Below, piece by piece: positions 24,110 to 33,057 of a stretch of 64,000 nt of DNA. A program made the position numbers and the translations under genes. Position 1 is the stretch's first letter; every line of letters starts with the position of its first letter. Origin of the DNA: Roseovarius atlanticus (GTDB lineage: Bacteria; Pseudomonadota; Alphaproteobacteria; Rhodobacterales; Rhodobacteraceae); NCBI RefSeq assembly GCF_001441615.1, contig NZ_LAXJ01000018.1, positions 62,001-126,000 of the forward strand, in the 5' to 3' direction. Below the pieces are notes generated by a model, which was not told the origin of the DNA, did no database searches, and saw nothing but the letters and a program-made list of their open reading frames with translations.

Positions 24110-25141
24110 CTATTGCGCGCGCGGCGGCCCGCTCGTCGCGCGCACCATGATCTCGGGCGGGATCAGCGCCGCCACGTCCACCGCCTCTTCCGACGTGGTC
24201 AGCTGCACGATGGCCTCCGCCGCCCGCGCCCCGATTGTGCGCGCCGGGATGCGCACCGTGCTCAGCGACGGCTCGAACTCCTTCGAGCCCTTGAAGTCTC
24301 CGATCCCCGTCACCGTCACCTGCCCCGGCACGTCGATCCCGGCGCGGTTCAGTGCGTGCAGCGCGCCCCAGGCCAGCACGTCGTTGCCGCAGATGATCGC
24401 CGTCGGCAGGTCGCCCTCGGCAATCAGCGCCTCCACCGCACTTTTCGCCGTCGCCACGCTGTAGGGCGCCACCAATTGCCACGCCTCGGGAATACTGCAC
24501 CCCACCTCGGCCAGCGCATCCTTCACCCCGGCAAAGCGCAGGGACGCCCGGTCATTGCCCTCTGTCGGCGGGAACATCGCCGCCACGCGCCGGTGCCCCA
24601 ACCCCGCCACATGCCGCGCGATCAACGCCCCGGCGGCGTAATTGTCCGACCCCACGCAGGGAAACGGCGCGTCGAGCGAAAAGCTCCACAGCAGCAGCGT
24701 CGGCATTTCCTGTTGCGCCAGCAAATCCAGCGTGTCCTGCGTATGCGCAATACCGATCAGCGCCACCCCGTCCACCCGATGCTCCAGCATCTTGCGCGTC
24801 AAGCTGTATTCACGGTCCAGGTTGAACCCGTGCGAGGCCAGCAGGATCGTGAACCCCAACTCCTCCACCGCTTCAGAAAAACTCTGGATCAATTCAGCGA
24901 AAATCGCCTGGTCCACTGTCGGCACGATCAGCCCGATCGTGCCGCTGCGAATGCCGTGGATCGTCTGCGCCGCACGGTTGCGGATATAGCCCAGCCGCCG
25001 CACCGCGGCATCGATCTTTTTCCGAGTCGTGGCCTTCACGAGGTCCGGATGATTGAAGCTGCGCGACACCGTCGACGGCGACACGCGGGCCGCTTTTGCC
25101 ACGGCAATGATATCGGCCTTTCTCCTCGCTTTATCAGCCAC
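24110..25141 (-). CDS. LacI family transcriptional regulator
   Basis: 343 residues. The N-terminal headpiece reads IIAVAKAARVSPSTVSRSFNHPDLVKATTRKKIDAAVRRLGY, the LacI signature. A periplasmic-binding-protein-like effector domain follows (TIGLIVPTVDQAIFAELIQSFSEAVEELGF), ending at ALIPPEIMVRAT. It resembles GntR-type gluconate repressors. It is transcribed away from the TctA2 operon, and an inverted-repeat operator candidate lies in the 100-bp gap, so it probably represses that operon and itself. Confidence 0.92.
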   Translation of the reverse strand: MADKARRKADIIAVAKAARVSPSTVSRSFNHPDLVKATTRKKIDAAVRRLGYIRNRAAQTIHGIRSGTIGLIVPTVDQAIFAELIQSFSEAVEELGFTILLASHGFNLDREYSLTRKMLEHRVDGVALIGIAHTQDTLDLLAQQEMPTLLLWSFSLDAPFPCVGSDNYAAGALIARHVAGLGHRRVAAMFPPTEGNDRASLRFAGVKDALAEVGCSIPEAWQLVAPYSVATAKSAVEALIAEGDLPTAIICGNDVLAWGALHALNRAGIDVPGQVTVTGIGDFKGSKEFEPSLSTVRIPARTIGARAAEAIVQLTTSEEAVDVAALIPPEIMVRATSGPPRAQ

Positions 25142-25165
25142 TTGACCAGCCTATTCCCGCCAATA

Positions 25166-25193
25166 ATGAAAACATTTGCAATATTGTTTTCAT
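25166..25193. promoter_or_regulatory. LacI-type operator candidate
   Basis: Perfect inverted arms ATGAAAACA and TGTTTTCAT are separated by 10 nt (TTTGCAATAT), with each arm matching the TGAAAAC half-site common to GntR/LacI-type operators. It lies 25 bp before the LacI start and about 50 bp before the TTG start of tctA2, the expected place for control of both. Binding is inferred. Confidence 0.6.
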
Positions 25194-25241
25194 CCCATAC
25201 CCTTTCAGGTCAATCACGACAAGCCATTGGGAGGATACGGC

Positions 25242-26771
25242 TTGGAGTTCCTGTTCTACTTCGGCGACGTGTTCACGCCGTTCAACTTCATGCTGCTTCT
25301 GATCGGCACAATCGGCGGGCTGATCCTGGGCGCCACGCCGGGCCTGTCGCCGACAATGGCCGTGGCCCTGCTCATTCCCTTCACGTTCAAGCTGGATGCC
25401 ACGCAAGGCCTGATCCTTCTGGGCGCGGCCTATACCTCGACGGTGGCGGGCGGCGCGGTCAGCGCCATCCTCCTCAAGATCCCCGGCGCGCCCGCCAACA
25501 TCGCCACCACGCTCGACGGGCACACGATGGCCAAGAACGGCCAGGGCGCGCGGGCGCTGCAACTGTCGTTCATCTCCTCGGCCATCGGCGGCGTGTTCGG
25601 CGTGCTTCTGCTGATCTTCCTCACGCCCGTGCTCGCCGAATGGGCGCTGGCCTTCGGGCCGTCGCATTTGTTCTGGCTGGCGATCCTCGGCGTCACCGTC
25701 ATCGGATCGCTCGATTCCAGCTCGGTGGTGAAGGGTCTGCTATCCGGCTGCATCGGGCTCTGGCTCGCCACCATAGGCTTCGACGACGTCATGGGCGCCC
25801 AGCGTTTCATCTTCCACTCCAGCGTGTCCGGCGGCATCAACATCATCCCCGCCCTCATCGGCCTTTTCGCGATCCCGCAGGTCATCACCATGTTCGCCAA
25901 GGGCCGGCATCAGCACGACGCCGAGGTGCTCAAAGTCGAGAAAAGCCCCATCATGGACTCGATCCGCGAGGTTTTCCGGCGGTCGCGCGCCCTCAGCATC
26001 GGCACGCTCACCGGTTCCTTCATCGGCCTCATTCCCGGCGTCGGCGGCCAGATCGCCGGGCTCGTCGCCTATGACCAGGCCCGCAAGACCAGCCGCGAGC
26101 AAAAGAAATTCGGCACCGGCCACAGCGAAGGCGTGATCGCCGCCGAAAGTGCCAACAACGCCATGGTCGGCCCCTCGCTGGTGCCGCTGCTGACGCTCTC
26201 GATCCCCGGCTCGCCAACCGCGGCAGTGCTTCTGGGCGGCCTGCTGATCCACGGCATCTTTCCGGGCAGCGACCTCTTCGAGAACTACCCCGATGTCGCC
26301 TGGACCTTCATCAACTCCATGCTGATCGGCCAGATCCTCATGTGCGTCTTCGGCCTCTACGTGGCCGGGCTGGCGGCCCGCGTGGCGCAGGTCCCCAACG
26401 CGGTCATGGCCGCCGTGGTGCTGGCCCTCGCCGTCTTCGGCAGCTACTCAGTGCAGACCTCGATGGGCGATGTCTACATCATGGCCGCCCTGGGCACCGG
26501 CATGTATTTCCTCGAACGCTTCGGCTTTTCCGCAGCACCGCTGGTCCTGGGCCTGATCCTCGGCCCCATCGCCGAGGCGAACTTCGTGCAGGGCGCCATG
26601 ATCGCCAACGCCACCTCCAGCATGGGCGCCTACTTCTTCACCGGCGCGCTCAACCTCACGCTGATCGGCATCGTCGTGGCCTCCATCGCCTACTCGGTCT
26701 GGATGGAACTGCGCCAGCGCCGCTATCTCAGCAAGGAAGACACCCTCGAACAACAGGAGCGGACCACGTGA
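25242..26771 (+). CDS. tctA: TTT transporter large membrane subunit (TctA family), second copy
   Basis: 509 residues from a TTG at 25242, chosen because TTGGGAGGA lies 6 nt before it and LEFLFYFGDVFTPFNF is a typical TctA start; an ATG at 25176 lies inside the operator and was rejected. TctA repeats are seen: LGATPGLSPTMAVALLIPFTF and IGLIPGVGGQIAGLVAYDQARKTSR, plus IPGAPANIATTLDGHTMAKNG and EGVIAAESANNAMVGPSLVPLLTLSIPGS. Gene order A-B-C is the reverse of the first TTT set. Stop overlaps tctB2 (GTGA). Confidence 0.93.
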   Translation: MEFLFYFGDVFTPFNFMLLLIGTIGGLILGATPGLSPTMAVALLIPFTFKLDATQGLILLGAAYTSTVAGGAVSAILLKIPGAPANIATTLDGHTMAKNGQGARALQLSFISSAIGGVFGVLLLIFLTPVLAEWALAFGPSHLFWLAILGVTVIGSLDSSSVVKGLLSGCIGLWLATIGFDDVMGAQRFIFHSSVSGGINIIPALIGLFAIPQVITMFAKGRHQHDAEVLKVEKSPIMDSIREVFRRSRALSIGTLTGSFIGLIPGVGGQIAGLVAYDQARKTSREQKKFGTGHSEGVIAAESANNAMVGPSLVPLLTLSIPGSPTAAVLLGGLLIHGIFPGSDLFENYPDVAWTFINSMLIGQILMCVFGLYVAGLAARVAQVPNAVMAAVVLALAVFGSYSVQTSMGDVYIMAALGTGMYFLERFGFSAAPLVLGLILGPIAEANFVQGAMIANATSSMGAYFFTGALNLTLIGIVVASIAYSVWMELRQRRYLSKEDTLEQQERTT

Positions 26772-27232
26772 CCGACCGCCCCCGCACCCAGCACATCCTC
26801 GCCAGCGGCCTTGTCGCCCTTGTCGGCATCTGGGTCGCCTGGCTCAGCTTCACCGGCGAACCCGCGCGCGCCTTTCTGTTTCCGCGCATCATCTCGGTGG
26901 CCTTCGTGGCGCTGGCGCTCTGGACCTTCGGCAAGGCGCTCTTGGGCAAGACCCGCGTCGGACCCGGCCTCAGCCGCATCGCGACGCTGAACATCCTGCC
27001 CGGCATCGTGGTCCTGCTGATCTACGTATTCTGGGCCGCGCCCACCCTGGGCTTCTACACCGCGTCCACCATCGCCTTTTTCATCCTGCTGTCCCTCTAC
27101 GATCCCGCCCCTCACGGCGCGGCGCGTACATGGGTCAAACGGGTGCTGATCACGGCCGGTTTCCTGGCCGTGATGTACGGTCTCTTTGCATTGCTCCTGG
27201 GTGTCTTCACCCCGCGAGAGATCCTTTTCTGA
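26768..27232 (+). CDS. tctB: TTT transporter small membrane subunit (TctB family), second copy
   Basis: 154 residues starting at the GTG that overlaps the tctA2 stop. Four hydrophobic segments (ILASGLVALVGIWVAWLSF, IISVAFVALALWTFGKALL, ILPGIVVLLIYVFWAAP, VLITAGFLAVMYGLFALLLG) fit the family. It is shorter than the first TctB. Confidence 0.82.
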   Translation: MTDRPRTQHILASGLVALVGIWVAWLSFTGEPARAFLFPRIISVAFVALALWTFGKALLGKTRVGPGLSRIATLNILPGIVVLLIYVFWAAPTLGFYTASTIAFFILLSLYDPAPHGAARTWVKRVLITAGFLAVMYGLFALLLGVFTPREILF

Positions 27233-27275
27233 AAACCAAGAAGCGAAAGACAACTTTCCAAGGGAGGACCCAAAA

Positions 27276-28238
27276 ATGAAGAAACTGATCGCAGCCGCAT
27301 CCATTGCGCTCATGGGCCTGGCGGGCACCGCTACGGCACAGGACAACTACCCCGAGCGCCCCGTCATGATGATGGTCAGCTACGGCGCCGGCGGCGCCAC
27401 CGACTTTCAGGCCCGCATCGTCACCATGACGGCCGGCAACGAAGACGCTCTGGGGATGCCCATCGCCATCGTCAACAAGCCCGGCGCGGGCGGCCGCGTC
27501 GGCTGGAACTGGCTCGCGACGCAGGTTGAGCCCGACGGCTACACCCTGGGGGCCTACAACGTGCCCCACTTCATCGCCCAGTCCATCGAGGGCGGCGTCG
27601 ACTACAGTACCGACAGCTTCGAGCCCATCGCCAACTGGGGCGCCGACCCTGCGGTCTTCGTCGTCGGTGCCGACAGCCAGTTCAACTCGATGGAAGACGT
27701 GGTGAACTATGCCAAGGAAAACCCCGGCGGCCTCACCTTCTCCGGCGCCGGGCTCTATGTCGGCCACCACATCGCAGCCCTTCAGCTTGAAAAGGCCGCA
27801 GGCGTCAAACTGGCCTACATCCCCAACAACGCGGGGGGTGCCGGCGCCATGAAGGCCGTCATCGCCGGCGACGTGCTGGGCGGGGTCAACAACCTGTCCG
27901 ACGCCTTCCGCGCCGAAAAGGCCGGCAACGTCAAGATCCTCGGCGTGTTCGACAACGAGCGCAGCGACTTCCTGCCCGACGTGCCGACGATGAAGGAACA
28001 GGGCTACGACATCGACAACGCCTCGGTCAATTTCCGCGGCGTGATGGTGCCCAAGGGCACGCCCCAGCCGATCATCGACAAGCTGGCCGAGATCGTCCCC
28101 GCCATGTTCGAGAACGACCGCGTCAAGGGCAAGATGGAAGCTGGCGGTTCGCCCATGCACGTCATGACCCGCGACGAGGTGATCGAGATGTGGGCCGCCC
28201 GCGAGGAAACCCTCAAGGAACTGCTCTCCGGTCTCTGA
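27276..28238 (+). CDS. tctC: TTT transporter periplasmic binding protein (TctC/Bug family), second copy
   Basis: 320 residues with a signal peptide (MKKLIAAASIALMGLAGTATA) cut before QDNYPERP. The mature start VMMMVSYGAGGATDFQARI and NKPGAGGRVGWNWLATQVEPDGYTL match the family, but the sequence differs clearly from the first TctC, so ligand specificity probably differs too. Strong ribosome site (AAGGGAGGA) before the ATG. A GC hairpin follows at 28252-28279. Confidence 0.9.
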   Translation: MKKLIAAASIALMGLAGTATAQDNYPERPVMMMVSYGAGGATDFQARIVTMTAGNEDALGMPIAIVNKPGAGGRVGWNWLATQVEPDGYTLGAYNVPHFIAQSIEGGVDYSTDSFEPIANWGADPAVFVVGADSQFNSMEDVVNYAKENPGGLTFSGAGLYVGHHIAALQLEKAAGVKLAYIPNNAGGAGAMKAVIAGDVLGGVNNLSDAFRAEKAGNVKILGVFDNERSDFLPDVPTMKEQGYDIDNASVNFRGVMVPKGTPQPIIDKLAEIVPAMFENDRVKGKMEAGGSPMHVMTRDEVIEMWAAREETLKELLSGL

Positions 28239-28251
28239 GCCCTATACCACC

Positions 28252-28279
28252 GGGGCGCGCACCATCCATTGCGCGCCCT
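28252..28279 (+). terminator. Intra-operon hairpin after tctC2
   Basis: GGGCGCGC and GCGCGCCC form a perfect 8-bp stem with a 10-nt loop, followed by TTTA. As in the first TTT operon it sits just after the binding-protein gene, and probably attenuates or ends part of the transcripts before the downstream enzymes. Confidence 0.6.
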
Positions 28280-28300
28280 TTACCAGAAAGGTTTCGCACC

Positions 28301-29704
28301 ATGAACGCCCCTGACCCCATCGCAGACCTGGACGCCATCATCGCCCGCGCCCGCGCCGCCCAAGCCCGGTACGAGGCCGAGGGCAGCCAACAGCGCTACG
28401 ACCGCGCCGCACAGGCCGTCGCATGGGCGATCATGGAACCGGGGCGCAACCGGGAACTGGCCGAACTGGCCGTCCGGACCACGGGTTTGGGCAACGTGCC
28501 CGACAAGATCACCAAGAACCACCGCAAGACGCTCGGACTCATGCGCGACATAAAGGGCGTCACCACCTATGGCGTCATCCGCGGCGACCCCGCCACCGGC
28601 ATCACCGAAATCGCCCGCCCCAAAGGTGTCGTCGCCGCGATCGTGCCATCGACAAACCCCGCCGCCACGCCCGCCAACAACATCATCAACGCGCTGAAAT
28701 GCGGCGACGCTATCGTCGTGGCCCCTTCGCCCAAGGGCGTGCCCAGCTGCGAGAAACTGATCGAATTCATCCACGCCGAATTCGCAAAGATCGGCGAAGA
28801 CCCCGACCTTGTCGGCATGGTTCCCGCGCCCGGCTCCAAGGACAAGACGCAACGCCTGATGGAAACCTGCGACATGGTCGTCGCCACCGGCAGCCAGAAC
28901 AACGTCCACCGTGCCCAGACCTCCGGCACCCCCGCCGTCGCCGTCGGCGCGGGCAACGTCACCGTCATCGTGGATGAAACCGCCGATCTCGACGCCGCCG
29001 CCGAAAAGATCCGCGCGTCCAAAACCTTCGACAACGCCACCTCCTGCTCGTCCGAAAACTCGGTCGTTGTCGTCGAGGCCGTGCGCGACGCCTTCATCGC
29101 CGCCATGGCCCGCGCAGGCGGTGCCGTGGTCGAGGACGAGGCCGCCATTGTCGCCGCCCTCTGGCCCGACGGGCATCTGAACCGTGCCGTCATCGCCCAG
29201 GACGCCGACAAGATGATCGACGCGCTGGGGCTGTCGGGCAAGGTCCCCGAGGGCACCGAGTATATCGCCGTGCCCACCACCCGCATCGGCCCGGAAAACC
29301 CGCTCTCGGGCGAGAAACTCAGCCGCGTGCTCGCGCTCTACACCGCCGCCGATTTCGACGACGCTCTCCGCATCACCCGCGACATCCAGCTGTTTCAGGG
29401 CGCGGGCCATTCCGTCGGCCTGCACAGCACGGACGACGCGCGCCCGATGACGTTGGCCCGCGCCATCCCCACCAGCCGCATCATCGTCAACCAGGCGCAT
29501 ACCTTCGCCACCGGCGGCGCCTTCACCAACGGGATGCCCTTCTCTCTGTCCATGGGCTGCGGCAGCTGGGGCGGCAATTCCATCGACGAAAACGTCCATT
29601 GGAAGCATTTCCTGCAATCCACAAAGATCGTGCGCGAAATCCCCGCCAACGAGCCGACGCTTGAGGATATCTTCGCCGACTACTGGAGGGCCACCGGCCA
29701 ATGA
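28301..29704 (+). CDS. CoA-acylating aldehyde dehydrogenase, SauS-like
   Basis: 467 residues, the length of acylating sulfoacetaldehyde, acetaldehyde or succinate-semialdehyde dehydrogenases. The catalytic Cys lies in FDNATSCSSENSVVVV, the usual place in this group. Other features: RPKGVVAAIVPSTNPAATP, NALKCGDAIVVAPSPK and GHSVGLHS near the end. It interconverts an aldehyde and its acyl-CoA with NAD(P). Coupled with the AMP-forming CoA ligase that overlaps it (ATGA), it resembles SauS-SauT, which turn sulfoacetate into sulfoacetaldehyde in Cupriavidus necator. Other small acids, such as glyoxylate- or malonate-like ones, remain possible. Confidence 0.85.
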   Translation: MNAPDPIADLDAIIARARAAQARYEAEGSQQRYDRAAQAVAWAIMEPGRNRELAELAVRTTGLGNVPDKITKNHRKTLGLMRDIKGVTTYGVIRGDPATGITEIARPKGVVAAIVPSTNPAATPANNIINALKCGDAIVVAPSPKGVPSCEKLIEFIHAEFAKIGEDPDLVGMVPAPGSKDKTQRLMETCDMVVATGSQNNVHRAQTSGTPAVAVGAGNVTVIVDETADLDAAAEKIRASKTFDNATSCSSENSVVVVEAVRDAFIAAMARAGGAVVEDEAAIVAALWPDGHLNRAVIAQDADKMIDALGLSGKVPEGTEYIAVPTTRIGPENPLSGEKLSRVLALYTAADFDDALRITRDIQLFQGAGHSVGLHSTDDARPMTLARAIPTSRIIVNQAHTFATGGAFTNGMPFSLSMGCGSWGGNSIDENVHWKHFLQSTKIVREIPANEPTLEDIFADYWRATGQ

Positions 29705-31200
29705 AACTCAGCCGCGACAGACCGCCCCAGGGCACCGTCCGCGACTGGCTCGCCGCCCGCGCAGACCGGGGCGGCACCGCCTTCGTCTTTCCCGAGGATG
29801 GCAGCCGTCTCGACTGGCCCGCGCTTCAGGACGCGGCCCTGTCGTTCGCCCGCGCCCTCACCGCTCGCGGCGCGGCCCGGGGCGAAAGCGTGGCCATCGT
29901 CGCCCCCAACAGCCGCGACGGCCTCGTCGCTCTTTACGGCGCGCTTGCGGGGGGCTTTCGCGCCACCATGATCAACCTCGCCGCGGGCCGCGACGCCATC
30001 GCCTACGCGCTGGAGCATTCCGAGGCCCGCCTGGCTTTCGTCCACGACGCCTGCACCGAGCAGTTCGCGCCCGCCAACACCACCGGCATCATTCCGGTCC
30101 CCCTGTCCGAACAGGCCGAGGCCGACCTGCACCCCGTCACCCCCGACGACCACGCGCTTCTCATGTACACCTCCGGCACCACCGGCCGCCCGAAGGGCGT
30201 GCTGCACACCCATGCCAGCCTGTTGGCCGGGGGCTGGACCACCACCATCGCGCATGACCTCTCCGAGGCCGACCGGGGCTTCTGCATACTGCCGATCTAC
30301 CACATCAACGGCCTTTGCGTGACCGTGATGGGCAGCCTCGTCTCGGGCGGCTCCCTCGCCGTCACGTCGAAATTCTCCGCCTCCCGCTTCTGGGATCAGG
30401 CGGCGAAGGCCGAGGTCACCTGGTTCTCCGCCGTCCCCACCATCATCTCGCACCTGCTGCACGGCACCGACGAACCCGGCCCCGAGGTCCGCAATCGCCT
30501 GCGCTTCGGCCGCTCCGCCTCCTCGGCGCTGGCGGTCGAGACCCAGTCAGCCTTCGAGACCCGCTTTTCCGTGCCCATCATCGAAACCATGGGCCTGACC
30601 GAGACCGCCGCCCAGATCCTGTCGAACCCCCTGCCGCCCGCCACCCGCAAGATCGGCTCGTCCGGCCTGGCCTATGGCTGCGAGGTCCAGATCCAGGACA
30701 GCACCGGCGCCGCCCTGCCGCCCGACAACGAGGGCGAGATCACCGTGCGTGGCCCCAACGTGATGCAGGGCTATCTCAAGAATGCCGACGCCACCCGCGA
30801 TACGTTCCGCGACGGCTGGCTGCGCACCGGCGACCTCGCCCGCATGGACGCCCAGGGCTATGTCTTCGTCACCGGCCGACTGAAAGAGCTGATCATCAAG
30901 GGCGGCGAGAACATCGCCCCCCGCGAGGTCGACGAGGCGCTCTACACCCATCCCGACGTGATCGAGGCCGCCGCCTTCGCCCGACCCTGCACCACCTACG
31001 GCGAAACCGTCGAGGCGGCGGTGCGCGTCCGCGACGGCTCCGCTCTCAAAGGCGCGGACCTGATCGAGATCTGCCGCAACCGGCTCGGCGCATTCAAGTC
31101 CCCCGACGAAATCCACTTTCTCGACGAATTGCCCAAGGGCCCCTCGGGCAAGATCCAGCGCCTGAAACTCGCCGATATTCTCGAACCCGCCGCCCGCTGA
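29701..31200 (+). CDS. AMP-forming CoA ligase, SauT-like
   Basis: 499 residues. ANL-superfamily motifs: MYTSGTTGRPKGVLHTH at about residues 155-171, MGLTETAAQILS, GWLRTGDLARMDAQGY, GRLKELIIKGGENIAPREVDE and the Lys of PKGPSGKIQRLKL. It would convert an acid to its CoA thioester, which the adjacent acylating dehydrogenase then reduces. This order, importer, dehydrogenase, ligase, fits a sulfoacetate-type pathway, but no sulfoacetaldehyde acetyltransferase (Xsc) is in the window. Resemblance to other short-chain acyl ligases is similar, so the substrate is tentative. Confidence 0.87.
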   Translation: MKLSRDRPPQGTVRDWLAARADRGGTAFVFPEDGSRLDWPALQDAALSFARALTARGAARGESVAIVAPNSRDGLVALYGALAGGFRATMINLAAGRDAIAYALEHSEARLAFVHDACTEQFAPANTTGIIPVPLSEQAEADLHPVTPDDHALLMYTSGTTGRPKGVLHTHASLLAGGWTTTIAHDLSEADRGFCILPIYHINGLCVTVMGSLVSGGSLAVTSKFSASRFWDQAAKAEVTWFSAVPTIISHLLHGTDEPGPEVRNRLRFGRSASSALAVETQSAFETRFSVPIIETMGLTETAAQILSNPLPPATRKIGSSGLAYGCEVQIQDSTGAALPPDNEGEITVRGPNVMQGYLKNADATRDTFRDGWLRTGDLARMDAQGYVFVTGRLKELIIKGGENIAPREVDEALYTHPDVIEAAAFARPCTTYGETVEAAVRVRDGSALKGADLIEICRNRLGAFKSPDEIHFLDELPKGPSGKIQRLKLADILEPAAR

Positions 31201-31222
31201 CACCGCGCCCCGGCGCACACCC

Positions 31223-31243
31223 GTCCCGGGCTCGCCCCGGGAC
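31223..31243. repeat. Extragenic palindrome, copy 1
   Basis: GTCCCGGG-CTCGC-CCCGGGAC, 8-bp perfect arms with 5-nt loop. The same arms recur at 31567-31587 with loop CTTGA. This GTCCCGGG palindrome is common in alphaproteobacterial intergenic DNA. Confidence 0.6.
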
Positions 31244-31263
31244 CGCTTAAATCAAACCAAAAG

Positions 31264-31284
31264 GCCCCGGCTCAGGGCCGGGGC
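31264..31284. terminator. Hairpin downstream of the CoA ligase
   Basis: GCCCCGGC-TCAGG-GCCGGGGC, 8-bp perfect arms, 64 nt after the ligase stop, without a T-run. Candidate terminator of the second TTT operon. Confidence 0.45.
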
Positions 31285-31566
31285 GGGCGTGCAAACGGCA
31301 CCGCGCCGCATCCCTCGCGCCGGCCCTGCTTCAAGATGACCGGGCAGCTTCGGCATTCCGCGCGCCTGAACAGCCTCTCACTTTCCCAACGTGCCAATTA
31401 CGCTCCATCTCGCAACCGGCTCACCGCTGCCACAGACGTTGCGCGGCACGCCCCAGACCGCAGGCCATGCCGCCCGGCCTTTGCTGTCCCGACATCTTCC
31501 GCCAGTGGCCGACTTCACCTGCGACCACTCCATACGCGAGGTCTCCGGCGTGGTCAAAACGAACCC

Positions 31567-31587
31567 GTCCCGGGCTTGACCCGGGAC
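31567..31587. repeat. Extragenic palindrome, copy 2
   Basis: GTCCCGGG-CTTGA-CCCGGGAC, same arms as the copy at 31223-31243, here 37 nt from the livF stop. It may end transcription of either convergent operon. Confidence 0.6.
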
Positions 31588-31624
31588 CTCATGCATCAAT
31601 CCGAACGGCAGCGGTCACGCGGTC

Positions 31625-32307
<683 letters not shown>

Positions 32308-32311
<4 letters not shown>

Positions 32312-33057
32312 GCCTCTTCCCCCAGGTAGGCGTCGCGCACCGCCCGGTCCGCCCGTATCTCCGCCACCGTGCCCGTCGCGATGATCCGCCCATAGACCAG
32401 CACGCTGATCCGGTCCGCCAGGGCAAAGACCGCGTCCATGTCATGCTCGACCAGCAGGATCGGCGCCGTCCCGCGCAGTTCGCTCAGGAACCCCGTCATC
32501 CGTTTCGAGCCTTCCGCGCCCAGCCCCGCCATCGGCTCGTCCATCACAAAGGCGCGCGGGCTTAGGCTCAGCGCCACCGCCACCTCCAACTGCCGCCGCT
32601 GCCCGTGCGACAGGTCGGCACAGCGCATCGCCGCCACATCACACAGTCCCACCTGCGCCAGCGCCGCCTCGGCCCGGTCGCGCAGCTCCGCATCGCGCAG
32701 CGCCGCACCGAAAAACCGCCAGGGCCGGCCCACAGCCCCCAGCGCGCCCAGCACCACGTTCTGCAACACCGTGTCTTCCATCGCCAGTTGCGACACCTGG
32801 AACGTCCGGCCCAGCCCGGCCCGCGCCCGCGCCGCCGCTGCCATCCGCGTCACGTCCGCACCGCCCAGCCTGACCTGTCCCGCATCCGGGTGCAACAGCC
32901 CGCAAATCTGCTGGATCAGCGTCGACTTGCCCGCGCCATTGGGCCCGATGATGGCGTGAATCTCTCCCGCCTTCAGGTCCAGCGACACGTCCTCGCTCGC
33001 GGTCAGCGCCCCGAACCGCTTCGTGATCCCCCGCGTCTCCAACACCGGCTCAGTCAT
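32308..33057 (-). CDS. livG: Branched-chain amino acid-type ABC transporter ATPase (LivG-like)
   Basis: 249 residues. Walker A GPNGAGKSTL, signature LSHGQRRQLEVAVAL (a variant of LSGGQ, as usual in LivG) and Walker B RAFVMDEPMAGLG are present, as is the LivG-specific GLGRTFQVSQLAMEDTVLQNV. Its start overlaps the livM stop by 8 nt. Confidence 0.93.

Larger units (their letters stand above)
31201..31624. other. Non-coding gap with three GC-rich hairpins between convergent operons
   Basis: 424 bp between the CoA ligase and livF stop codons, with no gene I can support. It holds two copies of a 21-nt hairpin (31223-31243 and 31567-31587) and a different one at 31264-31284, all listed separately. 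Confidence 0.6.

Noticed and set aside
28301-31200. Naming the two enzymes sauS and sauT outright
   Set aside because: Order and type fit, but the substrate cannot be fixed from sequence alone and no xsc gene is in view, so gene symbols were withheld.
31201-31624. Possible CRISPR array in the hairpin-rich gap
   Set aside because: Only two copies of the palindrome, 344 bp apart, without regular spacers or cas genes.
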